Made by a program: the position numbers and the translations under genes
From: Stratiolaelaps scimitus
Lineage: Eukaryota; Arthropoda; Arachnida; Mesostigmata; Laelapidae
DNA length: 64,000 bases
NCBI GenBank assembly: GCA_019614645.1
Contig: JABWDB010000035.1
Span: forward strand, 248,001-312,000
Reading direction: 5' to 3'
The notes under the pieces: model-generated
Database searches by the model: none
Told to the model about the DNA's origin: nothing
Seen by the model: only the letters and a program-made list of their open reading frames with translations
Shown: piece by piece, positions 1 to 13,454 of the stretch
Position numbering within the stretch: the stretch's first letter is position 1
How the letters are laid out: each line of letters starts with the position of its first letter

Positions 1-755
1 AGCGTTGTCGAGTTGGCTTCTCAGACAAATCAACGACATTGTTTATGTTGTTGTATTTTCGAAAAATGATCATATACGTAGTAATCTAACGATAGCTTAC
101 CGTTGATTGGGATAATGCGGACATTGTCCGTGTCGAGACTCATCATTCTCGTTTACCCTCTCTCTCTCGCTCTCTCGCGTTTTGCCTGCATTATTAACGA
201 GGAGTTTTAATTCGATTGGCTAGCTAGCTAGCTAGGCAGCCAGTCATTGGCCGATATCTTGCACCGATCCTGCACGCCACATTCTATGAATAATAGCACT
301 GATTTGAAATGGATGCTGTGTGGAGGTGGCAGCATTGTGGTATGCCGTGAAACTGAATAAAGCATGCACTTCCAAGTTATGGACTCAATGTTGGTCTTAG
401 CCGAGTTGAACTTCACAGCTCGCGCAACTTTGCGCATGAACATTCTAGTTCTTTTATTATTGCATGACGACTACAGCCTGCCCCTGAGGGGGTCGACCTC
501 ACGGCGAAACATGAAGTGTCTCTCTCCTCGAATCGTCTTCGCAAGCGTTCCACGTAGCCCAAGGCTTCAATCACTAGCTCGGACTGGAATATCCCTCTAC
601 AAGTGTACACGATGAGGAGGCGGTCAACACGGCCACGCTTGTTACTACGTGCCCGATGTGACTGACGTTGTCAGGACAATGCCGGCATTATGGGTGGTCA
701 CTGTTGGTCCCGTTGTGCCAGGAGCTGCTCTGGACAATTTCGGTTGTGCAACATT
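1..755. other. Intergenic / 5' flank of the ionotropic receptor gene
   Basis: No coding region is supported here. There is a short CT-rich tract near 158-178 and a TAGC tandem near 220-235. The small open frames on both strands show no recognisable domain and no consistent splice structure. The part next to 756 presumably contains the receptor promoter and 5' leader, but no core promoter motif can be defended. Confidence 0.5.
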
Positions 756-3490
756 ATGCCCAGGTCGAGATTGAGGCTGAGCCTGTTTGTGCTTACAGCG
801 ACAGTGATGGCAGACTATGCAAATAGTAACAACCAGCTTAACTATCACTACTCGGGATTGACTGAGTTCATTGAGGAGTTTTGTGCCGATCGACACTACA
901 ACTATACTGTGATTACCAATAGGAACACAACGGGCATCCAATGTAAGCAGCAGGGCATGATTTCCAGTTTCGTGGTAGACAGATGTTGCTTGATAATATA
1001 CAATTTTATCTTGCCTAGTTTGTGCAGCAAAAATTAGCTAGTTTAATCAATGGAATACTTACATACGAACGGTAAGATTTTTTCTAAATTATTTTAGCTT
1101 GACATTTCGACGCTAAGCTGCAAAGCATCGGCGTTCTCCTTCCAGAAGCCTCATTATTTTAATAGCCTTAATTGCGCAGATATCCGTCTCAACATGTGTA
1201 ATTCTGAAATTAGTTCATGTAGATGTTTCTCGGAGTGACACACATCGCAATTATATAGTCATGTACAAGCTTTGAGCGAGAGTAATCAATGCAATCCCCG
1301 CTAAGGGAATACTCAATATTGAGGCGTCTTTCATCATCAAATGTAACCTAACATCGCTGACTTAATCCTTCGGGGCACATACAAATCGAAACGAATGTTT
1401 AAGTCTAACCAATGTGGGAAAATATCGAAGGATTTTTCGCATATTGAACAATTTCCTACAAAAAAAAATCATAATAACAATAATCATAATAATAGAAATA
1501 GAGGAAAATATATTATGCCTTATATTCAAATTGTTTTTCGAGCTGACCCCCAGCTGTTCCCTTATCTGACAGGCCTCAGCTCTTAACCTTCATAGGCACA
1601 CCCCTCCTCACAGTAATACCCAAAAGGTTAAGAGCTGAGGCCTCTCAGATAGGGGAACAGCTGAGGGTCAGCTCGAAAAACCAGTTTATGCTTTATATTC
1701 ACCTCAACCTAACCTATAATATATAATAAATTTCTCTATAAGCAATAATCGTTGTCGCTCTAAGCCACCAAGCATCCCGGCAAATCCCCAAGAAAACAGT
1801 GCGACCCGAACCTGAAGTCGCTTTTCGATTTCATCGTCTGCGAGGTCAGGAGACATCGTCCGGGTATTTTCACCTATCACGTCTTCCACGGCTAAACGAA
1901 TGGGCAATATACGTGTTTCAGATATACTCGACTCCGTAAATTGTGCCTTCAGATCATCGGTATGGCTGGACAAGGTGAACAGGCTAGCGCTGCCCATCGA
2001 TGACTTCACGTCAGCGTACAAAGTTGTTGTTTTCAACATGGACTTCAAAACGGTGCAAAATATCATTTCTACTGAATACGTAAGTAGTTGATGCCAAGAA
2101 TAGCTGATTAGCGCTTAATCACGCCAGTTGTTTGGGTGGGTGCAGTTAGTGATGATCGGGTGATCAGCGTCGGCTTGCAAGGACACATAATATATAGCTT
2201 TATTACGCCTATGGCTTCTTCTTCTTCTTGGGGTGCGGCGGGAAGAGGTTGTTGCCATGCGGACATGCCCACGACAACGTGAAGAGACACACCCATGACA
2301 ATATCGTGAGCGCCGATACGTTGACGATATAGACCAGCACCGCCTTTCCGGTATTGTTTAGGGCTTTCGGCGGTGAGAGCTCAGCATACATAATCAGCTG
2401 CAACATTAATCATACGATGCTTGGAGTCGAAACGACGCTGTTGATGCGTGTGACAGCGGATGCATTTATTCAACCATACAATATAATAATTAGGAATTAT
2501 TTCTAGGGATTATTGGAGTATTGAAAGCGGCGGATTGATATTCAGTTTAGTTATAAATCAAACTTCATTACCTTATGCGTATAGCTCGTGCAATTTATCT
2601 AAAGATGAATTCAGAAGAAATTATTCAAATAAAACCACACCGACCGTTTGCGATTCGAAGTTTCGCGTCAAACTGCATCGCTTTCAATCATGAAATATTT
2701 CTAGTTATAGATTATTCATCGTATGACTATTTGCATAAGCGTACCAGCATGCTCTATAATTTTCACACGAACATAGGCATTTTATGTAGGAATAACGTTA
2801 CAATCAAAGAAAATAAGCTCAACCTTGCGGTGCTGTGTCTCGTTGTGAACTGTTCAATCTCTCAGCCCTTCATACCCCCCAGCCGGCAATTATAGTCTTC
2901 AACGTGTTCAAAAGGTGACGCACTGTGTCCACGGCTGCCTAATGACATGTTGAACTCACGCGTTCGACACTTGACATTGCTGTTTCCTAAACATTCCTGT
3001 GCTTTTTCGAACGCCACACAGGATCGCGCGAGTTTTCCAATACCCCGTAACCACCAAGATTTAAAGGTGCGTCTTATAGAATTGTATCCCCGTTACTCTC
3101 TATTGCAGTCCCCACTACGGCGACAGGTGGACTTTGTGTGTCAATTATCGTTTGACGTCTTCAGTATTGCCGCTGCCCGAGTTCCATTCTCGTCTCAGGT
3201 TGGTTAGAGCGAAGTTCTCTCATTTATTGGTATACAAACTGGAGTCTACATTGATTAGTTTGTACAGTGTCGAAGTTTGAACATGGATTTCGATTACATT
3301 TTCTTGTATCGAATCGGAGAGACTTCTTGTCGTGGCCGTTTTTCGAGCGGCGTACTGGTTAATTTTTGACTAATTTAACTCTGACGCAAAGTGAATGAAA
3401 TAGTGAATCTCGTGCACTATTTAAATTCTAACATAAGCTCGGCTCAGTCGAATAATGAATATAGCGAACTAATTCAACTAACTATATTTA

Positions 3491-3542
<52 letters not shown>

Positions 3543-6500
3543 ATATATATATATGAAGTGCCACTCAAGATTTATTCCCTTGGTCGTGATGTTCATTTTC
3601 AGGTTCCAGGGTCATGCTGCCAGACTATGCATATTGTGTCAAAACGAAGCATGCTCAACATTGACATTAGCCCGTACAAGGTTTTAAATGTTTTTTGTAA
3701 CTTTTAGTTATACATGTATTTGAATTGCCAATTAAGCGAGGCAATGAGTCTCATTTATTGGCCTCTACATAATAAACTGACCTGGCTGTGCGCGTTGTTG
3801 CTCCTGTACAAGATACCCTGTCAAGATCACATCATTCTCCAGCCCAGCTAGTATGTATCAAGTGAGATTGTTCACTGAAGAAAAAGTGCACGCCACCTTT
3901 TATCATTATCTATAGAGATATGGTGAATTGTGTTGAATTATCGTCGAATTGCTTGCCACCCATTACACATATGTATATGCGCCTCTGTATACAGGTCCCG
4001 ATCGTGACGACTGTTGGCAGCGTCCTGACATTTCTAATGTCGACCAAAACATTCAAGACGGCTTGTCTCGAGTGCGGTTTCGTCCGAAAGGATGATTCCC
4101 TGCATTACAAGTATATTCCGACAATTGAGGGAAGCCAACTCTCCGTGGGCTATATTAACGTGAGTTAAATATGTGGTGGAAATGTTGACACGAGGAAAAC
4201 AGAAAAAACAATAGCCACTCTGCAGATGGAGACGGGCGGACACAACTCGAGCAGGATGTGCTAGAATTGTTACATTTGCGAACAAATCGAATCGCGATCA
4301 CTGTGCAGATCAGACTGCACGTCTTTGGTACTTACATACGACATGGACATTCATCGATGCTTCGCCTTGTATTGATCGATCGCTCCATCTCGATCTCAAA
4401 CGTTCTAATAATTGGCGTTGCAAGCTGCCAGCGCTGTCTAGCACAATGTCCTTCCCCCGACAGCAAGGGCTCGGTAGCACTGTCTACCAGCATTGAATCT
4501 CAAGGGCCAATCCAGAGAAGCCCGAGCATGGCCGAACATGATCAACAATGGCACTGTGTCAGTTCTCGCTTCTCTGTGCTGTTTCAGACAACGCCACATT
4601 TCATCGTCAAGCAGGATCCAGCAACGGATGAGTTGTTCCAGGACAAGGGCACCGAAGTCAATATGATGAGGATATTTGCGAAGAAGTTTAATTTTACGTT
4701 AGTCTTCTAACTAATGGTTGGCTGCTCGATTGCGATGTCCACGTCGCCCCATTGTTCATACTCAGCTTCGTGGATGTTGTTTGTGTGATTACTTCTTCCA
4801 AGATTAGGTTTCTCACGAAAACTGTTATTAAGAGCTTGTCACGGACAAATCGTTCGTGGCACTCGTTGCCGCTTTTAATGATCTTGGTGGTTCTACTTGT
4901 GATTTACTCTCTTCGCGGGTTCAATACATTGCGATTTCGGTAGTAAGGATTGAACGGTAGTATGCTATCATGTTGTGTGTTTATACGTTTCGGAAAGTTT
5001 ATTGTGTCCTCCGAATTTCAATGCTGAGCAACATCTTCAGGCCTGAATCTAAGCGAAAGGCCCCACATGTAAATGTGAATGGGTAATAAGAACTCTTTTA
5101 TTTGAGGTTATGTCGAATTTATTCACGCTTATTTTTGAAGCGCCGCTACTTTTCATCACTTGGTTAATTATATAATATAGTCGAAAGTCAAAGTTAAGTA
5201 TATTTGCATAGACAAAAACAATTAATTGTAAGACCTGCGAAAACTCGTAGATCACTTGTTCGAGCCCGCATTACGATATATATATATATACATATTCATT
5301 TGAAAAAATACGTTTCGATTAGCCACTATATCGCAATAGAATTGGAAAAGATGAGCAACGCGAAGAGCGCCACACTCGATTCACGACTGTAACAATGATT
5401 TGATTTCGAACAGATACACGATTCATCCTGAGCCGGATCTCCTCTATGGCTCCCTGAAACATAGTGGACGAAAATATCGCTGGGTTGGTCTTATCGGATG
5501 GGTGCACAACAAGGTGTGTGTTTGTGTTAATTAGGGTGTAATACTTTCTAATCAAACGAACACCGCTTTTTCGAGTACCCCTTCAATGAAGTATTTTGTG
5601 ACCTGCTTTCTCGCTATCGCCCTGAATGGAGATATCTTACCTTGATCGTCTCTGGAGCTTAGCTATTATAATTATTATTTGAGACCTTAAGCGAACCTGG
5701 CCCCTCACGGGTAACCTGCTATATATTACGGATAACTTGAATGAGCGTATGTGTGTATGTGCATCAGGCAAGACTTAGCTTGCTTAACCATTATGATACA
5801 GTGTGACTAATCCCTTGCAAACAAACCAACAGACGAGTATTGATAATTAATGGCTGTGTAAATTATCCTTCGTCACTTCCTGATCACTAGTATTTTTACG
5901 AGAACTCAAGCATTGCTGTAAGAGACTACAGACAGTTCCGTTAATATAGCAAACGTTGCATCAACGATGTTAACTTCTAGAAGGAGTTCGTCAACACTTC
6001 ATCTCAAATACAATGGATACAATATTATCAGGGTCAGATTTACGATAACGACAATGATTAGATAAATATACACCAATGAAAAGGAGAAACGCGATTGAAG
6101 AACTAATTAATCTTACGCTCCAATCAACGCTGCCTGTCGCTCACGCCGGCGTTCGCGGCCCAGGAAAAAGATATGAGTCTATCTGAGCTGGGAATGTCGT
6201 TCTCGCGATTGGGGGCAGTCACATTCAGCTGGCCCTACATCATTGATTTAATCACATATGCCCATCCAGCGCCCGGACGCCTCGAGTCGTTCGCCGCAAT
6301 GATGTGGCCTTTCACGGAGCTGACATGGGTCTCCCTCGTCGCCGCCCTGATCATCTGCAGCTTTCTGATACGTTTGTTCGGCGTAAGGAAATCAATTGAT
6401 AATTTTAATAAATATATATTATTATTTATAGATATCTCATATATTTTTATTGCTTGTTTAATTAATTAAAAATAATATAAATATTTCTTAAACCTATTCA

Positions 6501-7696
6501 TTTATTTTCTTTATAAAATTCCTAAATTTATAAGCTTTGATTAATTACATAACCTTTTAGCACTGGTTGTCATTAATCGCGCACGGCCACACAAACATAG
6601 CTGCGTCGCTACGAAGTGTAAATTTTCACACGTTGACCTTTCATTACCGTAAACTTCGGTCAGCTAGCTGACCGACTAAGTGACAGATGTGTCTCACGCA
6701 TTTGGCGCTAATCGAATTCACATATTCCAGGGGCCGACGACGTCTGGAAAAGGCAGAGACACGCCTGATTTCTGGCTGCTACTTGCGCTATTGTCGAGAC
6801 AGAGTAGGTTCTTCGTCCGTAGTTCGCTATCGCGGAGTATGTTTTTTTATGAAAGCACTTGGTATAGTGTTTTAATATGCACTGTGTATAGGCTGTATAT
6901 GTGGATGTACGCGAGGTGATCAAAAGCGGCTCGTTGTGCAATTGATTTTCGATAGCTAGGTGGAAAGCTTCATTGAGGTTGGTTGTTTTTTTGTTGCGGA
7001 AAAACTATTTCCGCTGCCGTGAGCGCGCGTGGCTACTATGGACTATGCGTTGAAATATAAAATCACTCACTTAATAACGTAAACACGCAAACCTGGCTCG
7101 TTCGTTCTGAGGATCAAGAGGATCAAGGGGATCAACTTCAGTAGTTAAATTTGGAATAAGCCAACAACCAGCATTGGGTTTCCGGTTCGGTTCAGGTTTG
7201 TGTTTCGCATCTCGCCCTGTAGGATCGGGCATTATTCAAGGCGAAATTAGTTGTCGTGGTCGTCGTAGGAATAAGGTTGCGTACATCGGAAATTCATTGC
7301 AAATCCAGACGTGTTATCATCTCCGAACGAGCGTCTCATGAGCTTGTCATTAGCTAACCGCATTCACGCCTTCAATACGATTCGCAATTCTTTGTCGTTG
7401 TCACGTCTACTAGCAACGGAGGGATACGTGGAGTACTCACGCCTGTCGTACCGCCTATTTCTTCTGGGCTGGGCGCTGTTCGTCTTCTACATGAGCAACT
7501 TCTATTGTAGCTCACTGCTATCTCTACTCTCGATGCCCGTCTTCGAGCCGGAGGTACGATGCGGTAGTGAAGGGCTTGTTTTTGCTTTAATGAGGAGTAC
7601 ACAGGGAAGGGAGGGAGAGAGTTAAGCGTGGATTGTTCAAGTCGGGAAAAAGTTCCGAAGTAAGCAATTCTGTGAATATATTTATATATATATTCG

Positions 7697-7746
<50 letters not shown>

Positions 7747-10700
7747 CTGTCCGGATCAAACTGTCCCGCCATTCGAATGGCGCACAATCCGAACTACGCG
7801 ATACAATGCGTTCATTTTTGGAGTGGGCACGCGGCAGGAATGTGGCGTCCTTTCGAACACTGAGTGCTTTTGATACGATCAGAAAGATGGACACTGCAGC
7901 AAAAAAATCAAATTCCCCCAAAAATCAACGGGAAAACATCAAGTTTTTGTTTCTCCAAAAACACCCTCCAGCTGAAATCCATCGAAAATTAGTGAACGCG
8001 TACAGCAGGTCTGCCTTATGCCTGCGAACGGTGCGAAGTTGGTGCAAGCGATTTAACAGTGGAAATTTGGACACTGATGACCATGAGGCGGGGACCACAA
8101 ATAAGGTGCAACGAGGAACGAACGGATTGACAGAATCAAGGCAGCTTGTGAGCTAACTAGAGCTTGGTCCATGAGGTCTTTGTCGGCTGAAACTGTGATT
8201 CCTCGGGTGACATGTCATGAAATTGTCACCAATATACTGAAGATGAAGAAAATCAATGCAAAATGGGTTCCCTATATACTGAGTGCTGAGCAGATGAAAA
8301 TGCGTGTGGAGTGTTCGACATCTAATTTGAAGACTTATACGCAACAAACCAGTCGCCTTTTGAACTAATTTAGTTCAAAACTTATTGGAATTTATCGAGC
8401 GGACAGTTTGATCCGGACAGCCTAATATATATATATATATACATAACGATATATATATATATATATATATATATCGTTTATTTGAACGATATCATGTGGC
8501 CGATATCATGTGTTTGAGGAAATGCAGTCTCTATTTATGAGATCCGAAGTCACGTCAAAGCGACAGGGCGGAGAAAGCCTTTAGATAAAGTCGGACACCG
8601 CTCAGATGTTAGGTGCTCAAAGTTTTTCAAGTTTGCAGTGATATATTAGTGATGACAAAACTTCATTTTATTTTTTTTTGTAATATTATCACATAGTTAG
8701 TTATCAGATAAATAATGATTTTTAACATTTATTAAATATATGTATGCTTTGTTTAGATTTCGTCGCTAGACGGGCTGTATACAGCGATCAGAACGGGCCG
8801 ATTCCGTTGTGGTACACAGACCAGTACGACGATATATGACATTCTACAGGTACTTGCTCGTCAATTAGTGACTGCAATAAAGTATTTTTAAATTAAGTAG
8901 TTTTATTTCAATTTCTGAGCTAGTTGTAATAGCTGATGTGTGATACGATCGCTTAGTTTTCTGGCCCAACGGCATCCACCTTCGGCATGACCGTAATCGT
9001 ATTTGCCGATGTTATCAAGTTCAGAAGCTTTACCTCACAATTCGCAGTGCTCTGAGATCATTAATGATATGATAAATTTGTCAACCTGGCTTCTTCTCTT
9101 CCTCTGTTCGTACAGGTGTATGAGCACAAGGTAGCAACTCTCATCCGGGAGCAAATGTACAAATATCCCGAGTTGGTTACTGTTAATAAAGAGAAATCCA
9201 TAATCAAGATTCCAACGGAAAGGTTTGCTGTGTTTCCTATTCACAATTACGTTATTGGGACTATTCTAAAAATCAACGGTTTCCAGGCCGTCATATGAGC
9301 CATACTGAACGCACGTGGGTCGACTTAATCCAATTAACTAAACCTTAGACGTCTGTCTCGTAGTGCGGTTGAAACGGAACCCCTTTGATTTGCGTTAAAA
9401 CGTAGCAACAACAACCTCGTTTTTGGTCACGATACTAGTTCGCCATTTTAAATTTAATTATAATACATATTACATTTGGTCCATGTTAATACGGAGATCA
9501 ATAATAACCGAACTCATATAGCTTGCCTCGTGTAATCATACGGTACATTATATATTTTTCTCCTCAATCGAGGCTTTTGGCTTGTATGTTTTCCTCAGCT
9601 GTTCGTTCATATTTTGCAGGCCTGGTGTACTCACTTATTGTCAGGTCTGTCTGATCAGGCGATTTATTAATCAATTGCTCCTTCTTCCTGCCGCATTTGC
9701 GCATCTCGGCTTCAACTTGTGCTCAGATACTGTTTCATCGACACGCGAAATTTTATGAAGGCGTTTGTGTTCGAGAACAATCTTGAGGAGCGGGTTCGGG
9801 TCCCCGAATACGATTACTTCTACACGTTTATGGCGGGAATCGCGTTTCAGAAGAAATGTGTACTCATTCGCCAATTTCATCCAATGTACGTCGCAACTGC
9901 TGTCTTGTGAACACGAAATCACAAGACAGCTGATATCGGTTTATCGCATTTAATGTTCGATCCCCCCCCCCCCAGAGATTCGACCATATTTTAATAGCTT
10001 TGAAATCCTACCATTCACCATAGGAAACAGCGGATCTTGTTTTCATTTGTGCTCGGCAAACGTGCCGGATTTCTCTACCCGCAGCAAACTTCCATATGAG
10101 AGCAGATGTCGACGATAGTTGAACGCTACGGCACCCTGAGATGATTTGATTAGCTCACCCTTGCATTGTAAATACAATCCATAGGTAAAAATCACTGGAC
10201 GCACCACGGGTGTGTGGAGTGTTTGACGACCATCAGGATCGAACCTTGTTACGACCTGTCGGCGCCTTGACAATGTTGGACTAGAGATGAAGGTGTCTAA
10301 TGTCTTATTCACAGGATTCATTTGATGGTGGCTTCCGGTCTGTGGTCGCACTGGCTTTCGGAAGCGATGCGTGAGAAAAAGATAATCAAGGCATCAGGTG
10401 ATCCTGTGGCTATCAACTTAACTCCGTTCATAGGCAAGTACTCAAGAGATAGAAAAATATGCTTTTGCCCCTGGGTCTCTATGGGTTAGCGGAAGGGGCG
10501 GTGGATTCTCGGGGCAGCTAAGGGGTTCTAGAAGCAAGCAGAAATTGTTCCTTGAATAACACCAACGTAACTGTAGTTATGGTACGATTCGTTCAACAAC
10601 ACTCAACGCCAGTGAGTGTTGTTGAAGAAGCCGGATCTTCTGAGGTGGATATCGCGACCGGGAAACTCCGTTCTTTATTTTCCATCATAGAACACGTACT

Positions 10701-10990
10701 TGGAACGCATATGTCGTCATATACGTCAACACGAAACGCTCATTTCTTTGTCCGGAGTGTCCTCCCAAACGGCCACCGCTTGGAAACAACACCGTATTAA
10801 TGCTGCGGCCTACCAGAGGAGAGTTTGACTTGCTCTTCAAAATCCGCAATTTTCTGGTTCAACCCTTATAGGTCCGTTTATGCTGCTGGCAACAGGTCTA
10901 AGCACATCTGTGCTTGCCGCCATAGCGGAACGGTATATCATACGGCTGCCCGATACCTTCTGGGACGCTCTGCCGCGATGGCTCAGGTAG
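756..10990 (+). CDS. Ionotropic receptor (iGluR-like, divergent IR family), 13 exons
   Basis: Exons: 756-942, 1922-2079, 3995-4159, 4588-4697, 5414-5513, 6164-6382, 6731-6803, 7414-7553, 8757-8849, 9116-9222, 9727-9885, 10315-10433, 10872-10990. The sum is 1749 nt, or 582 aa plus TAG, and all phases agree. The start at 756 gives a hydrophobic leader; an in-frame ATG at 690 would add 22 residues before it. Residues about 170-255 look like lobe S1, with an Arg at about 255 in the position of the iGluR ligand-binding Arg, seven residues before FSWP. Membrane segments: M1 about 295-313, re-entrant pore segment about 325-337, M3 about 350-378, M4 about 545-562. Lobe S2 is about 385-543. The N-terminal part is short (about 170 aa) with no full amino-terminal domain, as in divergent IRs. 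This is probably a ligand-gated cation channel of chemosensory neurons; the ligand is unknown. Intron 12 uses a GC donor. Exons 1-3 are the least certain. Confidence 0.8.
1534..1682. repeat. Fold-back MITE in receptor intron 1
   Basis: Two arms of about 56 bp (about 1537-1592 and 1627-1682) are near-perfect reverse complements around a loop of about 34 bases. The outer part of each arm contains the motif GGGGAACAGCTGAGGGTCAG. Partial copies of the same arm lie at 54407-54440 and 58233-58277, so this is a dispersed family and not a chance hairpin. Confidence 0.75.
3490..3554. repeat. (TA)n microsatellite, interrupted
   Basis: Alternating TA for about 65 bases with two TTT interruptions, inside receptor intron 2. 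Confidence 0.9.
7697..7743. repeat. (TA)n microsatellite at the edge of a mariner-like element
   Basis: A pure TA run that ends where the inverted-repeat element at 7744 begins. A second TA tract (8424-8474) flanks the other end, which suggests insertion into, or expansion of, a TA target. Confidence 0.9.
7744..8423 (+). mobile_element. Short mariner-like element with terminal inverted repeats
   Basis: The ends are inverted copies of about 23 bp beginning AGGCTGTCCGGATCAAAC. Inside, 7888-8155 encodes a mariner-type helix-turn-helix N-terminus (motifs FLFLQKHPPAEIHRKL and WCKRFNSG). A later frame (about 8210-8320) carries the mariner block ending KWVPYILSAEQMKMRVE. The catalytic DDD region is missing, so the copy is internally deleted and frame-shifted and cannot transpose by itself. 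It lies in receptor intron 8, in the same orientation as the gene. Confidence 0.75.
8424..8474. repeat. (TA)n microsatellite
   Basis: TA repeats interrupted by CATAACG, directly after the mariner-like element. Confidence 0.85.
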
Positions 10991-13454
10991 TTCAAATTGT
11001 AGTCACATTCGTCATCGATAAGCCCATAACACGGTGAAGGTCTTGTCGCATGGCGGTTTTGGCGAAAGCCAACCATTTTGTTGCTTTAGTAATCAAAATA
11101 TCCAAACGACCTTTGGTCTCGACAAGGAACGATACATAGTTGCACTTTGAATTGTAGCCTATTGTTTGCACTAATACCACCCATTGGAGATGTTCCAGAT
11201 GGTGTGATCCTCCGGTATCGAGAAAGCGAAAATACACTATCAAGGATGGAAGCCTCACTCCTCAGATCAGCGCTGGTCGGAGTTCCGATCTTCTGCATCT
11301 CGGAGGGTATTTCCACTGGTCAACCCTTATAGCTACATCTCAATATCACCATAATTGTATATGTTGTATTATAATGATTGACTAATTTACGAATCGTGGG
11401 TACTGCCCGAGTCGCTAATGTAAGTAAATAAGTTGCACTGCCAATTTAAGTACTGCTTATATTTCCGGTATGTTCAGAGCGATCAGTGCGATCGTTTGGT
11501 ACTCGACCAAGTAACGGGTAATAGATATGAATTATTTACAGGGAGACGGGATGTGCTACAAGAGGCCTTACGATGGAGAAGGACATAACAAGTATATATG
11601 ATTATGTGAAATATAGGTTCAGAGTTAAAAAGAAAAGACGCACTAATCATTTTCTTTCACACCAATTTCCTATGAATATTATACAACCGAATGTTATACC
11701 CTATGGTAAGCTTACGTTTGCTCTCCCAGGGCGATCTGTTTGTATCTATAAAAATATGACATGGCTTGCTTGCTGGTGGTTGTCGTTGCTGTTGTTGTCT
11801 GACACAGGCGTGGTACCCCTGGAGTTCAATTCTATCCGGACTACATAGTAATCTCGAGGCGGTTCCCGACTAGCGTGTGTACTCGAGAGGATCCTCTGAC
11901 TTCCCGGACGGATGCATTCACATACTCAACTCCACAAACGTATTCAAAGTTTTAAGATGATCAACGATTGCTAGATTTTCAAGGAGTGGAACGGCCGTTC
12001 TAGAAACAGAAACTAATAAAAGTCATTTTCCCGCAGAGTGGTCTATTCGCATCAACAGATTGAGCTTAGGATAGCGCACGTTATGCGTATGTTCATTTTG
12101 GACGATTTCACACGAGTGGTGATTGTTCATGGTGTGATACGCGTTAGCTTACTGTAAATAATTCCAACCATAGCCCCTCTGTGAGCTGTAAGCCCTCATC
12201 GGTATCGAATTTTCTGGAGATGCAAGCAAAGTCTTGCTAGGAATACATATAGGTCTGGACTACTTAACGGAGTAGTTTTTTTCTTTTATTTATTGGCATT
12301 TATTTAACTGTACACATAGTCGTATTAGTTATCTGTCCCTAATATCATCTACCACCTTCACTTATGCATAGTACTTTTACACATACGTAGATCTACATTT
12401 CGTATACAAGCTTGACTTGTTCAGTAAGTGTTTGTTTTTACAGAGCTTATTTAAAACAAGTATAGTCCACTTGTTATGTTGAAACGTTCTCACTTCTATT
12501 CTCCGTTCGTTTAAAGTAGAATGTGACATGTTAACATTCATACATTCGCTAACTCAATAAAGCCGTTACGTAAAATATTTTAATAATAATATATATGTGC
12601 ATATAGGTATGCATATATACACACATAATATGTATATATATATTTAATATATTATTTATTTGGTCCGAGTATTTGTTTGAAATTTATCTACGAGTATCAT
12701 TGCGCGGCCAGCTAAAAGCAAACACATACTGTCACCGTGTTGATCAAGCACATCACACACCAGCCATACGGTAAATCTTTTCCAAACTACATATACCTAA
12801 ATAGTACCGCCTTAAACTTCCGGCAGTCATTTCTTGCCCATATATATCATTTCTAAGTATATGTACAAGTATTTCATTCCCCATCGGACAATGATTAGTT
12901 TCTATGTCAGATGCTAGAGGGCCTTACATAAGATCTTCGATAGCCCAAAGGTCCTTGGACTCTCACACGTTGCGATCTTTAGTTACGCGTGTCTTCCTCG
13001 AGACGTGTTTCGATGTGTTTTATTATATATCTTCTGGTGATCTTGTGAACCATTTCAGTTCAGCCTATGGGACATGATTTTTACATGAAGCTGAAACGCA
13101 CAACGAATTTTGAACATTTTTCATCTGCTGGACACTTTTAGCTAATAGATGCGCTTTTTGCGCTCGACCGTCTTTGTCTATTTGTTCTCTCCGTATTTCG
13201 GCGTATTTGCCACCGTGTCATAATACGAATTCTTGTCAGTGGCCCATTACCTAGTACTAATTGTTCAGATGATGAGAGTTTCTTCTATGTCATTGACCAA
13301 CTGTTCGTTTACAAACGAGAAAAATACGATCTCCAATATATATATATATATATATATCTGCTGTATGATACATCTGGCTCGAGGTTATCCTGCATGTTAG
13401 CACTACAAGGATGATATCCACCACTGTTGACGATCTATGACCAGCCGCTCCGTG
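10991..13454. other. Intergenic region between convergent receptor and seipin genes
   Basis: The receptor (+) and seipin (-) converge here, so this interval should hold both 3' UTRs. No coding block is recognised. The open frame at 11573-11848 could be reached by splicing in phase from the receptor's last exon, but an in-frame TAG at 10988-10990 makes that unnecessary. There are AT-rich tracts near 12570-12660 and a (TA)n run near 13337-13358. Confidence 0.5.

Noticed and set aside
11573..11848. Possible C-terminal exon of the ionotropic receptor
   Set aside because: It can be joined in phase, but the M4 exon already has an in-frame TAG six codons after a natural ending, and the sequence has no similarity to IR tails.
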